NCBI GenBank assembly: GCA_949529985.1
Contig: CATIRS010000048.1
Location: 1-64,000, forward strand
Reading direction: 5' to 3'
Source of the DNA: Owenweeksia sp. TMED14
Lineage (GTDB): Bacteria; Bacteroidota; Bacteroidia; Flavobacteriales; Schleiferiaceae
DNA: 64,000 bases
The translations under genes were made by a program, and so were the position numbers. Below are positions 9,519-17,275 of this stretch, piece after piece. The notes below the pieces were generated by a model. It ran no database searches. It saw only the letters and a list, made by a program, of their open reading frames with translations, and was not told the DNA's origin. How positions within the stretch are numbered: the first letter of the stretch is position 1; each line of letters starts with the position of its first letter.

Positions 9519-10259
9519 TTGTTAAAAAATATAAAATCCGTTACGTTTAGGGATCTAGGACGAATACAATACAAAGAGGCTTGGGATATTCAAGAGACTG
9601 TTTTTTCTGAAATTATCAGCCAGAAATCCGAAAATCGGAACAGGTCAGATGAAGAGAAAATCAAAACAGTAGACCATCTTTTATTTGCTGAGCACAATCC
9701 TGTTTATACTCTTGGAAAAAGTGGTGACATGGCCAACTTATTAGCAAATAAAGAAGAATTGAACAAACTAGGTATTGAGTTTTTTAAGATTAACCGCGGA
9801 GGTGATATTACTTACCACGGCCCGGGTCAGCTTGTTGGATACCCTATTCTAAATCTTGATCACTTTTTTACCGATATACATCGATATCTGCGAACTTTAG
9901 AAGATGTTATCATAGACACCTTGGCTGACTATGGTCTGGATGGTGGTCGAAGTGCTGGCGAAACCGGTGTCTGGATTGATTCAGGGACTCCCTTTGCAAG
10001 AAAAATATGCGCTATGGGCGTTAGGGCTAGTCGCTGGGTGACTATGCACGGATGGGCTTTTAATGTAAATACAGACTTGAAGTATTTTCAGCATATCATT
10101 CCTTGTGGTATTTCAGACAAAGCAGTAACTAGCTTAAATATTGAACTAGGAAAAGAAATAAATATGTTGGAAATAAAAGAAAAAGTCAAATTTCATTTTG
10201 AAGAACGTTTTGGAATATTCTTGCAAGCAGAAAAAGAGGATTTAAAGATTAAAAACTGA
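9519..10259 (+). CDS. lipB: Octanoyl-[acyl-carrier-protein]:protein octanoyltransferase LipB
   Basis: 246 residues. It moves octanoate from acyl carrier protein to the lipoyl domains of 2-oxoacid dehydrogenases and GcvH, the first step of lipoate synthesis. The signature [17 protein letters not shown] (about 93-109) and the catalytic pair Lys162 (RKICAMGVR) and Cys196 (HIIPCGIS) are present. The start is a TTG at 9519. The conserved N-terminal segment [17 protein letters not shown] requires translation to begin before the first in-frame ATG, and no ATG or GTG fits better. The preceding ATG at 9493 is in another frame and stops after ten codons, so either TTG is used with a possible leader peptide or a frameshift occurred here. 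Confidence 0.9.
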   Translation: MLKNIKSVTFRDLGRIQYKEAWDIQETVFSEIISQKSENRNRSDEEKIKTVDHLLFAEHNPVYTLGKSGDMANLLANKEELNKLGIEFFKINRGGDITYHGPGQLVGYPILNLDHFFTDIHRYLRTLEDVIIDTLADYGLDGGRSAGETGVWIDSGTPFARKICAMGVRASRWVTMHGWAFNVNTDLKYFQHIIPCGISDKAVTSLNIELGKEINMLEIKEKVKFHFEERFGIFLQAEKEDLKIKN

Positions 10260-10289
10260 AATCACAAATCAAAGCCTTAACTTAAAAAA

Positions 10290-11567
10290 ATGAAGCGAAT
10301 CATAAAGACATTTATCACTCTCGCAATTCTTTTATTTTTAGTGAATACATCATGGTACAGCTATATATTTAAAGGAATATATGCCACTTATCTTCAGGGC
10401 AATACGACAGCAAATATTTTTGATGGAACCAGTTTCAAAAAAGGAAAAATTTCCGCCCAGAACCCCACTCCTTGGCCTGTAAAAATAGATTCAAGATTTA
10501 CCCCATCACTAGAGTTGTCTCAAGTACTCTCAACCATTGAAACAGGAGCGTTTTTAATTTTTGATAACGACACGCTACGTCACGAACAATATAATAATAA
10601 GGTTAGTCAAGAATCAAAGACAAATTCTTTTTCTATGTCCAAGTCTATCGTTGCAATTCTAGTTCAGATAGCAATTCAGGACGGGGAAATTAAGGGATGG
10701 GATGAGCCGGTTATAAATCTTATTCCAGAACTCAATGGCCCTGGAAGGGAACTATTGACATTAGCTAATTTGGCAGGGATGACCGCTAATATTGATTGGG
10801 ATGAAAATTATTATAATCCTTTAGGCGTTTCAGCAAAAGCGTATTACGGTACCGATTTGTATAAAACTATTATTTCACGTTCAATCGGTGCGGATGTCGG
10901 CGTCAAGTTCGAATACCAATCTGCATCAACAGCTTTACTCGGATTTTATCTAGAAGCCGCAACGGGGAGAAAGATTTATGAATATGCCTCTGAAAAGCTA
11001 TGGACACCCTTGGGGGCTGTCTCTGATGCGTTTTGGCATTTAGACGACAGCGGAAACGCCTTGACCTATTGCTGCTACAATGCAACGGCGAGGGACTATG
11101 GAAGGTTGGGTAAGTTGATTCTCCAGAATGGACAATGGGAAGGCAATAGATTAGTGGATGCTGATTTTCTACGCGGAGCGACAACACCGGGATCAGAGCA
11201 GTATTATGGGTTGTCCTTTTGGCTGGGAGAGGCCCAGACATCAGATGGTGAACCGATGGACCCTCCCCGCAGCTATATAGCCTTTCATGGTCACTTAGGA
11301 CAATGGATAATAATTCTTCCCGACCTAAATCGTGTAATTGTAAGAACAGGTCACCAAGACGGTGATCTTCCGATAAATAATGGAAAACAATCTCCATTTA
11401 TATTAACAGTTCAAGAGTATTCAAAGTTGCCCTTTTTTAGTTGGGATAAAAATAATTCAGTCGAAAAGAATTCGGAGGTAATTAATGACACTACTGTGGA
11501 AATGCCCGAAGAAAAACTGATAGAATCCGATGCGCTGCCAGTCAATAACGGCGATTTGGATTTATAA
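10290..11567 (+). CDS. Serine beta-lactamase/penicillin-binding-fold hydrolase, membrane anchored
   Basis: 425 residues. An N-terminal membrane segment (about 8-27) is followed by a class C beta-lactamase (CubicO/esterase-like) domain. Visible motifs are SxxK (Ser115 to Lys118 in FSMSKSIVAI), the Tyr209 motif EYQSAS, and HGHLGQW in place of the usual KTG-type element. The family includes D-amino acid peptidases, esterases and nylon-oligomer hydrolases, so the substrate is open. The C-terminal 45 residues are acidic and low in complexity. The stop codon shares one base with the ATG of the downstream ABC ATPase gene (TAATG), suggesting translational coupling, perhaps for processing and uptake of peptides. 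Confidence 0.85.
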   Translation: MKRIIKTFITLAILLFLVNTSWYSYIFKGIYATYLQGNTTANIFDGTSFKKGKISAQNPTPWPVKIDSRFTPSLELSQVLSTIETGAFLIFDNDTLRHEQYNNKVSQESKTNSFSMSKSIVAILVQIAIQDGEIKGWDEPVINLIPELNGPGRELLTLANLAGMTANIDWDENYYNPLGVSAKAYYGTDLYKTIISRSIGADVGVKFEYQSASTALLGFYLEAATGRKIYEYASEKLWTPLGAVSDAFWHLDDSGNALTYCCYNATARDYGRLGKLILQNGQWEGNRLVDADFLRGATTPGSEQYYGLSFWLGEAQTSDGEPMDPPRSYIAFHGHLGQWIIILPDLNRVIVRTGHQDGDLPINNGKQSPFILTVQEYSKLPFFSWDKNNSVEKNSEVINDTTVEMPEEKLIESDALPVNNGDLDL

Positions 11568-13057
11568 TGCACAATAAAACATTTTTGCTTGAACTAAATG
11601 AGCTTTCTATTGAAAGTCTCTCGGGAACCCTTCTGCATGATGTTTCATTTAATATTGAGGCAGGAAAATGCTTGGCGCTTGTTGGCGAATCTGGATCAGG
11701 AAAGTCTATTATCGCACTCGCCATAATGGACTTACTGCCAAAGAGTTTAAAGATAAAGAATCCAGAAAAAATGGATGAAATAAGACCTTTGAGCAAGGCC
11801 ATGATTTTTCAAGAACCCATGTCTGCACTTAATCCAACTATGATAATTGGTGATCAGATTGCTGAGGCTGCTATTTCTGTGTTAAAAAAATCAAAAAGAC
11901 AGGCAAGAGAGGACGCCAGAGATTGGATAGAGAAAGTAAAAATTGAAGAGCCAAACGCCTCGTTCTTTAAATACCCCCACCAGCTTAGTGGGGGTCAGCG
12001 TCAGCGCGTAATGATTGCCATGGCCATGATTATGAAGCCTCAATTAATTATTGCGGACGAGCCTACGACGGCACTTGATGATAAAGTCGCTTTAGAGATT
12101 CTAAAACTGCTTCGCGATCTGCAAAGGGAGAACTCTATGTCTATGATATTTATAAGTCACGACATAAAAGCTGTTTCTCAAATTTCTGATCATATTTTAG
12201 TGCTACATCGTGGCAGAGAAATTGAGTATGGGGAATCAAATAAAGTATTAAACTTTCCTGAAGATCCCTACACAAAGGGACTACTAGCTGCCCGGCCACC
12301 AGAAGTCGGCAAACCCCGAAGATTGCCCACGGTTTCTGATTTTATAAATAACACTCTTCCTAAGTTGGAAGACCCTACACCTTCTAGATTAGGTTCTATT
12401 ATTTTAGAAGTTAAAAATTTGTCAAAATATTTTTCGAATAAAAGCATACTGAGTAATGTTTCTTTAGAATTAAGAGAGGGTGAAACGCTAGGATTAATAG
12501 GAGCGTCTGGAAGCGGTAAATCAACGCTTGCAAAGTGTATTATCGGATTACAATCAATACAGGGTGGGGAAATAAAGTATAGAGGAGAAAGAATTGATAA
12601 TATGACTTTATTGGGAAGAAAGAAACTGGCAAAAGAGATACAATATATCTTCCAAGATCCATTTTCTAGCCTTAGCCCTAGAATGACAATAGGAGAAGCC
12701 CTACTAGAGCCAATGGAGGTACACGGCCTTTACCAAGGACGAGATGTTCGCAATAAAAAAGTAGAGGAGTTACTACATTCCGTGGGACTAGACTCAAGCG
12801 TATTAAAGAAATTCCCACATGAATTTAGTGGTGGTCAGCGTCAAAGAATCGGAATAGCTCGAGCACTTGTTCTGCAGCCGAAAATCTTAATTTGTGATGA
12901 AAGTGTTTCCGCTTTAGATTTAAGCGTTCAGGCTCAAGTATTGAATTTACTTAACGAATTGAAAGAACAGTTTAGCTTTAGTTACATCTTTATTAGCCAC
13001 GATGAACGGGTGGTAAATTACATGAGTGATTCAGTAGTGGAATTAACGACAATATAA
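11567..13057 (+). CDS. ABC transporter protein with two fused ATPase domains (oligopeptide/dipeptide type)
   Basis: 496 residues with two complete nucleotide-binding domains. The first (about 1-245) has Walker A GESGSGKS, signature LSGGQRQRV and Walker B LIIADEPTTALDD. The second (about 280-496) has Walker A GASGSGKST, signature FSGGQRQRIGIARAL and Walker B ILICDESVSALD. The layout matches the DppD-DppF/OppD-OppF fusions (YejF/GsiA type) that energise uptake of peptides or similar solutes. No permease or substrate-binding gene lies next to it; the only partner is the coupled beta-lactamase-fold gene upstream. It ends 9 bases before the convergent scoB. Confidence 0.9.
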   Translation: MHNKTFLLELNELSIESLSGTLLHDVSFNIEAGKCLALVGESGSGKSIIALAIMDLLPKSLKIKNPEKMDEIRPLSKAMIFQEPMSALNPTMIIGDQIAEAAISVLKKSKRQAREDARDWIEKVKIEEPNASFFKYPHQLSGGQRQRVMIAMAMIMKPQLIIADEPTTALDDKVALEILKLLRDLQRENSMSMIFISHDIKAVSQISDHILVLHRGREIEYGESNKVLNFPEDPYTKGLLAARPPEVGKPRRLPTVSDFINNTLPKLEDPTPSRLGSIILEVKNLSKYFSNKSILSNVSLELREGETLGLIGASGSGKSTLAKCIIGLQSIQGGEIKYRGERIDNMTLLGRKKLAKEIQYIFQDPFSSLSPRMTIGEALLEPMEVHGLYQGRDVRNKKVEELLHSVGLDSSVLKKFPHEFSGGQRQRIGIARALVLQPKILICDESVSALDLSVQAQVLNLLNELKEQFSFSYIFISHDERVVNYMSDSVVELTTI

Positions 13058-13066
13058 AAAACCTAA

Positions 13067-13726
13067 TTAAAGTGACATTTCAGGAACGTTTTCAGGAACC
13101 ATTAATTTACCATCTGTTTTTGCAACAATCTCATCGACTGAAACCCCAGGAGCTCTTTCTTTTAGTATGAATCCGAATTCTGGGTGAATATCTAACACGG
13201 CAAGATCCGTGACAATTTTTTTTACACACCCCAACCCTGTGATGGGCAGCGTGCACTTTTTAAGGAGTTTTGAGGCTCCTTTTCTGTTGGTGTGCTGCAT
13301 TGCAACAATTATATTATCTGCGCTAGCAACAAGGTCCATAGCCCCGCCCATTCCTTTAACCATTTTGCCTGGAATTTTCCAATTGGCAATGTCACCATTA
13401 TCTGAAACCTCCATAGCTCCGAGCACAGTGAGTTGTATTTTTTTTGAACGAATCATAGCAAAACTCATTGAGCTATCAAAAAAAGAAGCTCCAGGTAACG
13501 ATGTAATTGTTTGTTTACCAGCATTAATTAAGTCAGCATCTTCTTCTCCCTCAAGGGGGAATGGCCCCATTCCAAGTATTCCGTTTTCAGATTGAAATTC
13601 AATTTTAATTCCCTCTTTAACATAGTTTGCAACAAGTGTGGGTATTCCAATTCCAAGATTGATATACCACCCGTCTTGAAGCTCTTGAGCAATTCTTTTT
13701 GCAATTCCGTTTTTGTCTAGTGCCAT
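13067..13726 (-). CDS. scoB: Succinyl-CoA:3-ketoacid CoA-transferase subunit B
   Basis: 219 residues. Family I CoA-transferase subunit B with the conserved GWYINLGIGIPTL start and the catalytic glutamate in the QSENGILGMGP motif. With subunit A it moves CoA from succinyl-CoA to acetoacetate or another 3-oxoacid, so the cell can use ketone bodies or finish leucine, lysine or aromatic degradation. It lies 12 bases downstream of scoA in the same minus-strand operon. Confidence 0.95.
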   Translation of the reverse strand: MALDKNGIAKRIAQELQDGWYINLGIGIPTLVANYVKEGIKIEFQSENGILGMGPFPLEGEEDADLINAGKQTITSLPGASFFDSSMSFAMIRSKKIQLTVLGAMEVSDNGDIANWKIPGKMVKGMGGAMDLVASADNIIVAMQHTNRKGASKLLKKCTLPITGLGCVKKIVTDLAVLDIHPEFGFILKERAPGVSVDEIVAKTDGKLMVPENVPEMSL

Positions 13727-13738
13727 TATTTATTTCGA

Positions 13739-14440
13739 TTAATTCCGCTTGATTACTGTTCTTTGTTCGATTCTCTTTTCAAACATTTCGCCTTTAAATA
13801 TCCTGTGGACAAAGACTCCAGGAATATGAATGGAATTTGGGTCAAGGCTGCCTGCCGGAAGAAGCTCCTCCACCTCTGCAACCGTTATTTTTCCTGCCAT
13901 TGCCATGACTGGATTAAAATTTCTAGCGGTTCCTTTAAAAATAAGGTTTCCGGTTTCGTCTCCTTTCCAGGCTTTTACAAAAGCAAAAGAAGCTTCAAAA
14001 GCATGCTCAAGAATATGAGGTTTCCCATCGAAAACCCTTACTTCTTTACCTTCGGCGACCTCAGTACCATATCCGGCCGGGGTAAAAAAGGCTGGAATCC
14101 CAGAACCAGAAGCTCTGCATCGCTCAGCTAGCGTTCCTTGGGGAATAAGCTCAACCTCCAACTCACCAGAAAGCATTTGACGTTCAAATTCATCATTTTC
14201 TCCAACGTAGGAACTAATCATTTTTTTTATTTGATGATTTTCTAAAAGTATTCCTAGCCCAAATCCATCTATTCCAGCATTATTTGAAATACAAGTTAAA
14301 TTCTTTGTACCCCTTTTTCTAATTGCTGCAATTGCGTTTTCTGGGATTCCAGAGAGCCCGAATCCACCAAACATTATGGTCATATCATCTTCAAGACCAT
14401 CTAACGCATCTTCTACATTAGTAATTACTTTTCTTATCAT
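13739..14440 (-). CDS. scoA: Succinyl-CoA:3-ketoacid CoA-transferase subunit A
   Basis: 233 residues. The CoA-transferase A pattern MFGGFGLSGIPE is near the N-terminus, followed by SNNAGIDGFGLGILL and the C-terminal ARNFNPVMAMAGK segment. It forms a heterotetramer with ScoB. The gene sits 11 bases after the PBP1A gene on the minus strand, so it probably shares the gldH-PBP1A transcript although its metabolic role is unrelated. Confidence 0.95.
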   Translation of the reverse strand: MIRKVITNVEDALDGLEDDMTIMFGGFGLSGIPENAIAAIRKRGTKNLTCISNNAGIDGFGLGILLENHQIKKMISSYVGENDEFERQMLSGELEVELIPQGTLAERCRASGSGIPAFFTPAGYGTEVAEGKEVRVFDGKPHILEHAFEASFAFVKAWKGDETGNLIFKGTARNFNPVMAMAGKITVAEVEELLPAGSLDPNSIHIPGVFVHRIFKGEMFEKRIEQRTVIKRN

Positions 14441-14451
14441 ACCTATTGATC

Positions 14452-16749
14452 TTAATTATATTCAGATCGCCGTTCATTCATTTCTTTCCCTTGTGCCAAA
14501 TAAGAATCGCAGTCCAGTGGAATAGTGACAGGTCCATTTGGGTGATCAAAATCATCTTGTCTTATTCCAACTTCAGGTTGGGCGTAAAGATCTTTCATGT
14601 AAATAGCCCAAATTGGAAGTGCGGTTGTTGCTCCTTGCCCAAATTCTGTTGTTCCAAAATGTGCGGAGCGATCTTGACACCCAGTCCAAACACCAGTAAC
14701 TAAATTTGGAACCATTCCTATAAACCACCCATCAGAGTTGTTTTGTGTTGTGCCTGTTTTTCCCGCGATGGGATTTGTAAAGTTATACGGATAGTCAGTT
14801 ACAACATTTTCTCGATAAGAACCACCAGAGTGGCGCAATCGAATTCCGGTTCCACTTTGAGTTACTCCTTGTAATAAATTAACCATTGTGAATGCCACCT
14901 CTGGCGAAAAAACCTCCCTTGTTTTCGGTATAAAATCTTCGAGGATAACGCCGTTTTTATCTTCGATGCGAACAACCACTATGGGCTCAGTGTAGAGCCC
15001 ATGGTTGCCAAAAGCAGTATATGCTCCAACCAATTCATAGATAGACAAGTCAACCGTTCCAAGAGCTATCGAAGGGACCACAGGGATTCTAGAGGTTATA
15101 CCAAGAGCTTTTGCCATTTTTGAGACGGGCCCCGGTCCAATTTGTTTCATTAAAAAAGTAGTTACCGTGTTAACAGATCCAGCAATTGCTTGTTTAAGAG
15201 TTAGTACTCCGCCATATTTATCGCCAGAATTTTTTGGACACCAAGCTTTTTGAAGTCCAAATTGACCAGAATCAATGCATGTTTGAATATTCGGGACTTC
15301 CATACACGGTGAATACTTTTTGTCAGCAATTGCTGCCGCATAGACAAAGGGTTTGAAGGTTGACCCAACCTGTCTTCGCCCCTGTTTCACTGCATCATAC
15401 TTAAAATGTTTAAAATCAACACCACCAACCCAAGCTTTAATAAACCCTGTTTGAGGCTCTATGCTTATTAACCCAGTTTGATATATGCTTTTATAGTATT
15501 GAATAGAATCAAGCGGGCTTAATAAGGTGTCTACATCCCCTTCGTGCGAAAAAATATTCATTTTAATAGGCGACATAAACACTTTTAAAATTTCTTTTTC
15601 GGAAATTTGCGATCTTTTCAAGTTCTTGTATCGCTGAGTTTGACGCATTGCACGGTATAATATTTTTTGCCCTTCAGGGTAGGATCTATCTTCAGGGAAA
15701 TAAAAAGGGCCAGCTTTCCGATTTTTAATTTGCTTAAAAAATACACGTTGTAAATTTTTCATATGTTTCTTAACTGCTTTCTCTGCGGAAAGTTGAATTC
15801 GACTATCTATGGAAGTATAAATCTTTAGCCCGTCGGTATATAAATTATAATTTTCTCCGGTTACTTGTGGATTTTTTATTATCCAATTTTTCATATATGC
15901 CCGAATATTTTCCCTTAAATGGGGAGCTAAACCTTTGTCATGTCCTTGAGGATTAAAGTTTAGCAGCAGAGGTAGCGCCTTTAAGGAATCCGAAGAGGCT
16001 TTGGAAAAATATTCGTTTCGTTCCATTTGGTTTAAAACGGTATTACGACGACTTAGAGAAAGTTCAAATCTTTTTTCTCTCGCGGGGTTGTAATAAGATG
16101 GGTTTTTACACATCCCTATGAGCATTGCGGCTTCTTCAATATTTAAATCAGCAGGAAGTTTTCCAAAATAAACACTACTCGCACTATGAATTCCAACAGC
16201 CTGATATAGAAAGTCGAACTTATTCAGATACATAGTGATGATTTCTTGCTTGGTGTAACGGCGTTCAATCTGTACAGCAATAACCCACTCCTTGAGCTTT
16301 TGAACGACCCGAACCATAAATCCTCTAGCTGGATCTTGAGTAAACATTAATTTTGCTAATTGCTGCGTTATTGTAGATCCTCCGCCGTTGGAGCCCAAAG
16401 TGGATAAAGCTCTTCCAAGGCTCCTGAAGTCGATGCCGGCATGTTCTAGAAATCGCTCGTCTTCAGTAGCGATAAGTGCTTGTATTAAATGGGTGGGAAG
16501 ATCCGAATACTCAACATGAATACGATTTTCTTTAAAGAAAGTACCAAGCTGCTGGCCGTCTGTTGAAAGAATTTCAGTGGCTAAATATGATTTAGGGTTA
16601 ACGATTTCTTCTGTAGAGGGGAGGTCTCCGAAAACACCGGTTCTTACTAAAAAAAGAATGATGAAAAACACAAAAGGCAAAGAGAATGTGAAAACCCAAA
16701 ATAGTTTAACATATTTTCTGAAGTCAGTATCAATTTTATTCTTTGCCAC
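14452..16749 (-). CDS. Penicillin-binding protein 1A (bifunctional transglycosylase/transpeptidase)
   Basis: 765 residues. A cytoplasmic N-terminus and one membrane helix (about 18-37) precede a GT51 glycosyltransferase domain with the ATEDERFLEHAGID motif (catalytic Glu at about 96). The transpeptidase domain has SxxK as Ser463-TFK, SxN as Ser525-V-N and KTGT at 664-667. It polymerises and cross-links peptidoglycan in the periplasm. It lies 6 bases downstream of gldH, an arrangement often seen in Bacteroidota. All catalytic motifs are intact. Confidence 0.96.
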   Translation of the reverse strand: MAKNKIDTDFRKYVKLFWVFTFSLPFVFFIILFLVRTGVFGDLPSTEEIVNPKSYLATEILSTDGQQLGTFFKENRIHVEYSDLPTHLIQALIATEDERFLEHAGIDFRSLGRALSTLGSNGGGSTITQQLAKLMFTQDPARGFMVRVVQKLKEWVIAVQIERRYTKQEIITMYLNKFDFLYQAVGIHSASSVYFGKLPADLNIEEAAMLIGMCKNPSYYNPAREKRFELSLSRRNTVLNQMERNEYFSKASSDSLKALPLLLNFNPQGHDKGLAPHLRENIRAYMKNWIIKNPQVTGENYNLYTDGLKIYTSIDSRIQLSAEKAVKKHMKNLQRVFFKQIKNRKAGPFYFPEDRSYPEGQKILYRAMRQTQRYKNLKRSQISEKEILKVFMSPIKMNIFSHEGDVDTLLSPLDSIQYYKSIYQTGLISIEPQTGFIKAWVGGVDFKHFKYDAVKQGRRQVGSTFKPFVYAAAIADKKYSPCMEVPNIQTCIDSGQFGLQKAWCPKNSGDKYGGVLTLKQAIAGSVNTVTTFLMKQIGPGPVSKMAKALGITSRIPVVPSIALGTVDLSIYELVGAYTAFGNHGLYTEPIVVVRIEDKNGVILEDFIPKTREVFSPEVAFTMVNLLQGVTQSGTGIRLRHSGGSYRENVVTDYPYNFTNPIAGKTGTTQNNSDGWFIGMVPNLVTGVWTGCQDRSAHFGTTEFGQGATTALPIWAIYMKDLYAQPEVGIRQDDFDHPNGPVTIPLDCDSYLAQGKEMNERRSEYN

Positions 16750-16755
16750 TTTTGT

Positions 16756-17235
16756 TTATTGGTTTTTTGCCTCTTTGGAAATGGTTAAAACGAGGTCTCT
16801 AATCCCTACTAGCGGTTCATCTCTCATTCCATGATAGAATCTAAACCTATAGTTGCCAGGCCGCGGGAACTTGACGCCGTTTTTATGATAAGGAATATCA
16901 ATAGTTTTAAGACTACCGACGCCATTTCCAATCCAATTACCTTCTGGAGTATTAAGCATGACTTCAATTGTATCTTGATATTCCGTTCGTTTTTCAGAAA
17001 GGACATTGCGAAATAGATATAAATTGCTATAAGGATAATCCACAGTATGACATATTCGAAACGAAACTCGATACAAGAATGAAGTATCAGTAATGGAGAC
17101 ATCTACGCTTAAAACACTATCCTGCCACCACAAGTCATTAACATTACGGCGTAATTCATGAGCAACAGGCTTTTCGCCACAAGAAATAACCAGCAGAAGG
17201 ATTAATAGGATGGATCCTTTTTTAACTTTAGACAC
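16756..17235 (-). CDS. gldH: Gliding motility lipoprotein GldH
   Basis: 159 residues. A short signal sequence ends in the lipobox VISC (acylated Cys19). The body is a small beta-rich domain with the GldH pattern VDYPYSNLYLF and the GNGVGS and YRFRFYHGMR segments near the end. GldH is required for gliding and chitin use in Flavobacterium johnsoniae and is linked to the GldK-N/T9SS machinery. The start codon is GTG. It is the first gene of a minus-strand operon with PBP1A and scoAB. Confidence 0.88.
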   Translation of the reverse strand: MSKVKKGSILLILLLVISCGEKPVAHELRRNVNDLWWQDSVLSVDVSITDTSFLYRVSFRICHTVDYPYSNLYLFRNVLSEKRTEYQDTIEVMLNTPEGNWIGNGVGSLKTIDIPYHKNGVKFPRPGNYRFRFYHGMRDEPLVGIRDLVLTISKEAKNQ

Positions 17236-17267
17236 TTCTTAAATTTGATCTATTGCGGGCCATAAAA

Positions 17268-17275
17268 CGAAGATA
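17268..17275 (-). promoter_or_regulatory. Candidate -7 box for the gldH operon
   Basis: Read on the minus strand the box is TATCTTCG, one base from TAnnTTTG, about 32 bases upstream of the GTG start of gldH in the divergent gldH-porZ gap. No clear -33 TTG at the right spacing. Confidence 0.35.

Noticed and set aside
10903..11397. 164-codon frame antisense to the beta-lactamase-fold gene
   Set aside because: No recognisable domain, no start context, and the plus-strand gene has clear catalytic motifs.
13209..13595. 128-codon plus-strand frame opposite scoB
   Set aside because: Shadow of a well-conserved CoA-transferase gene.
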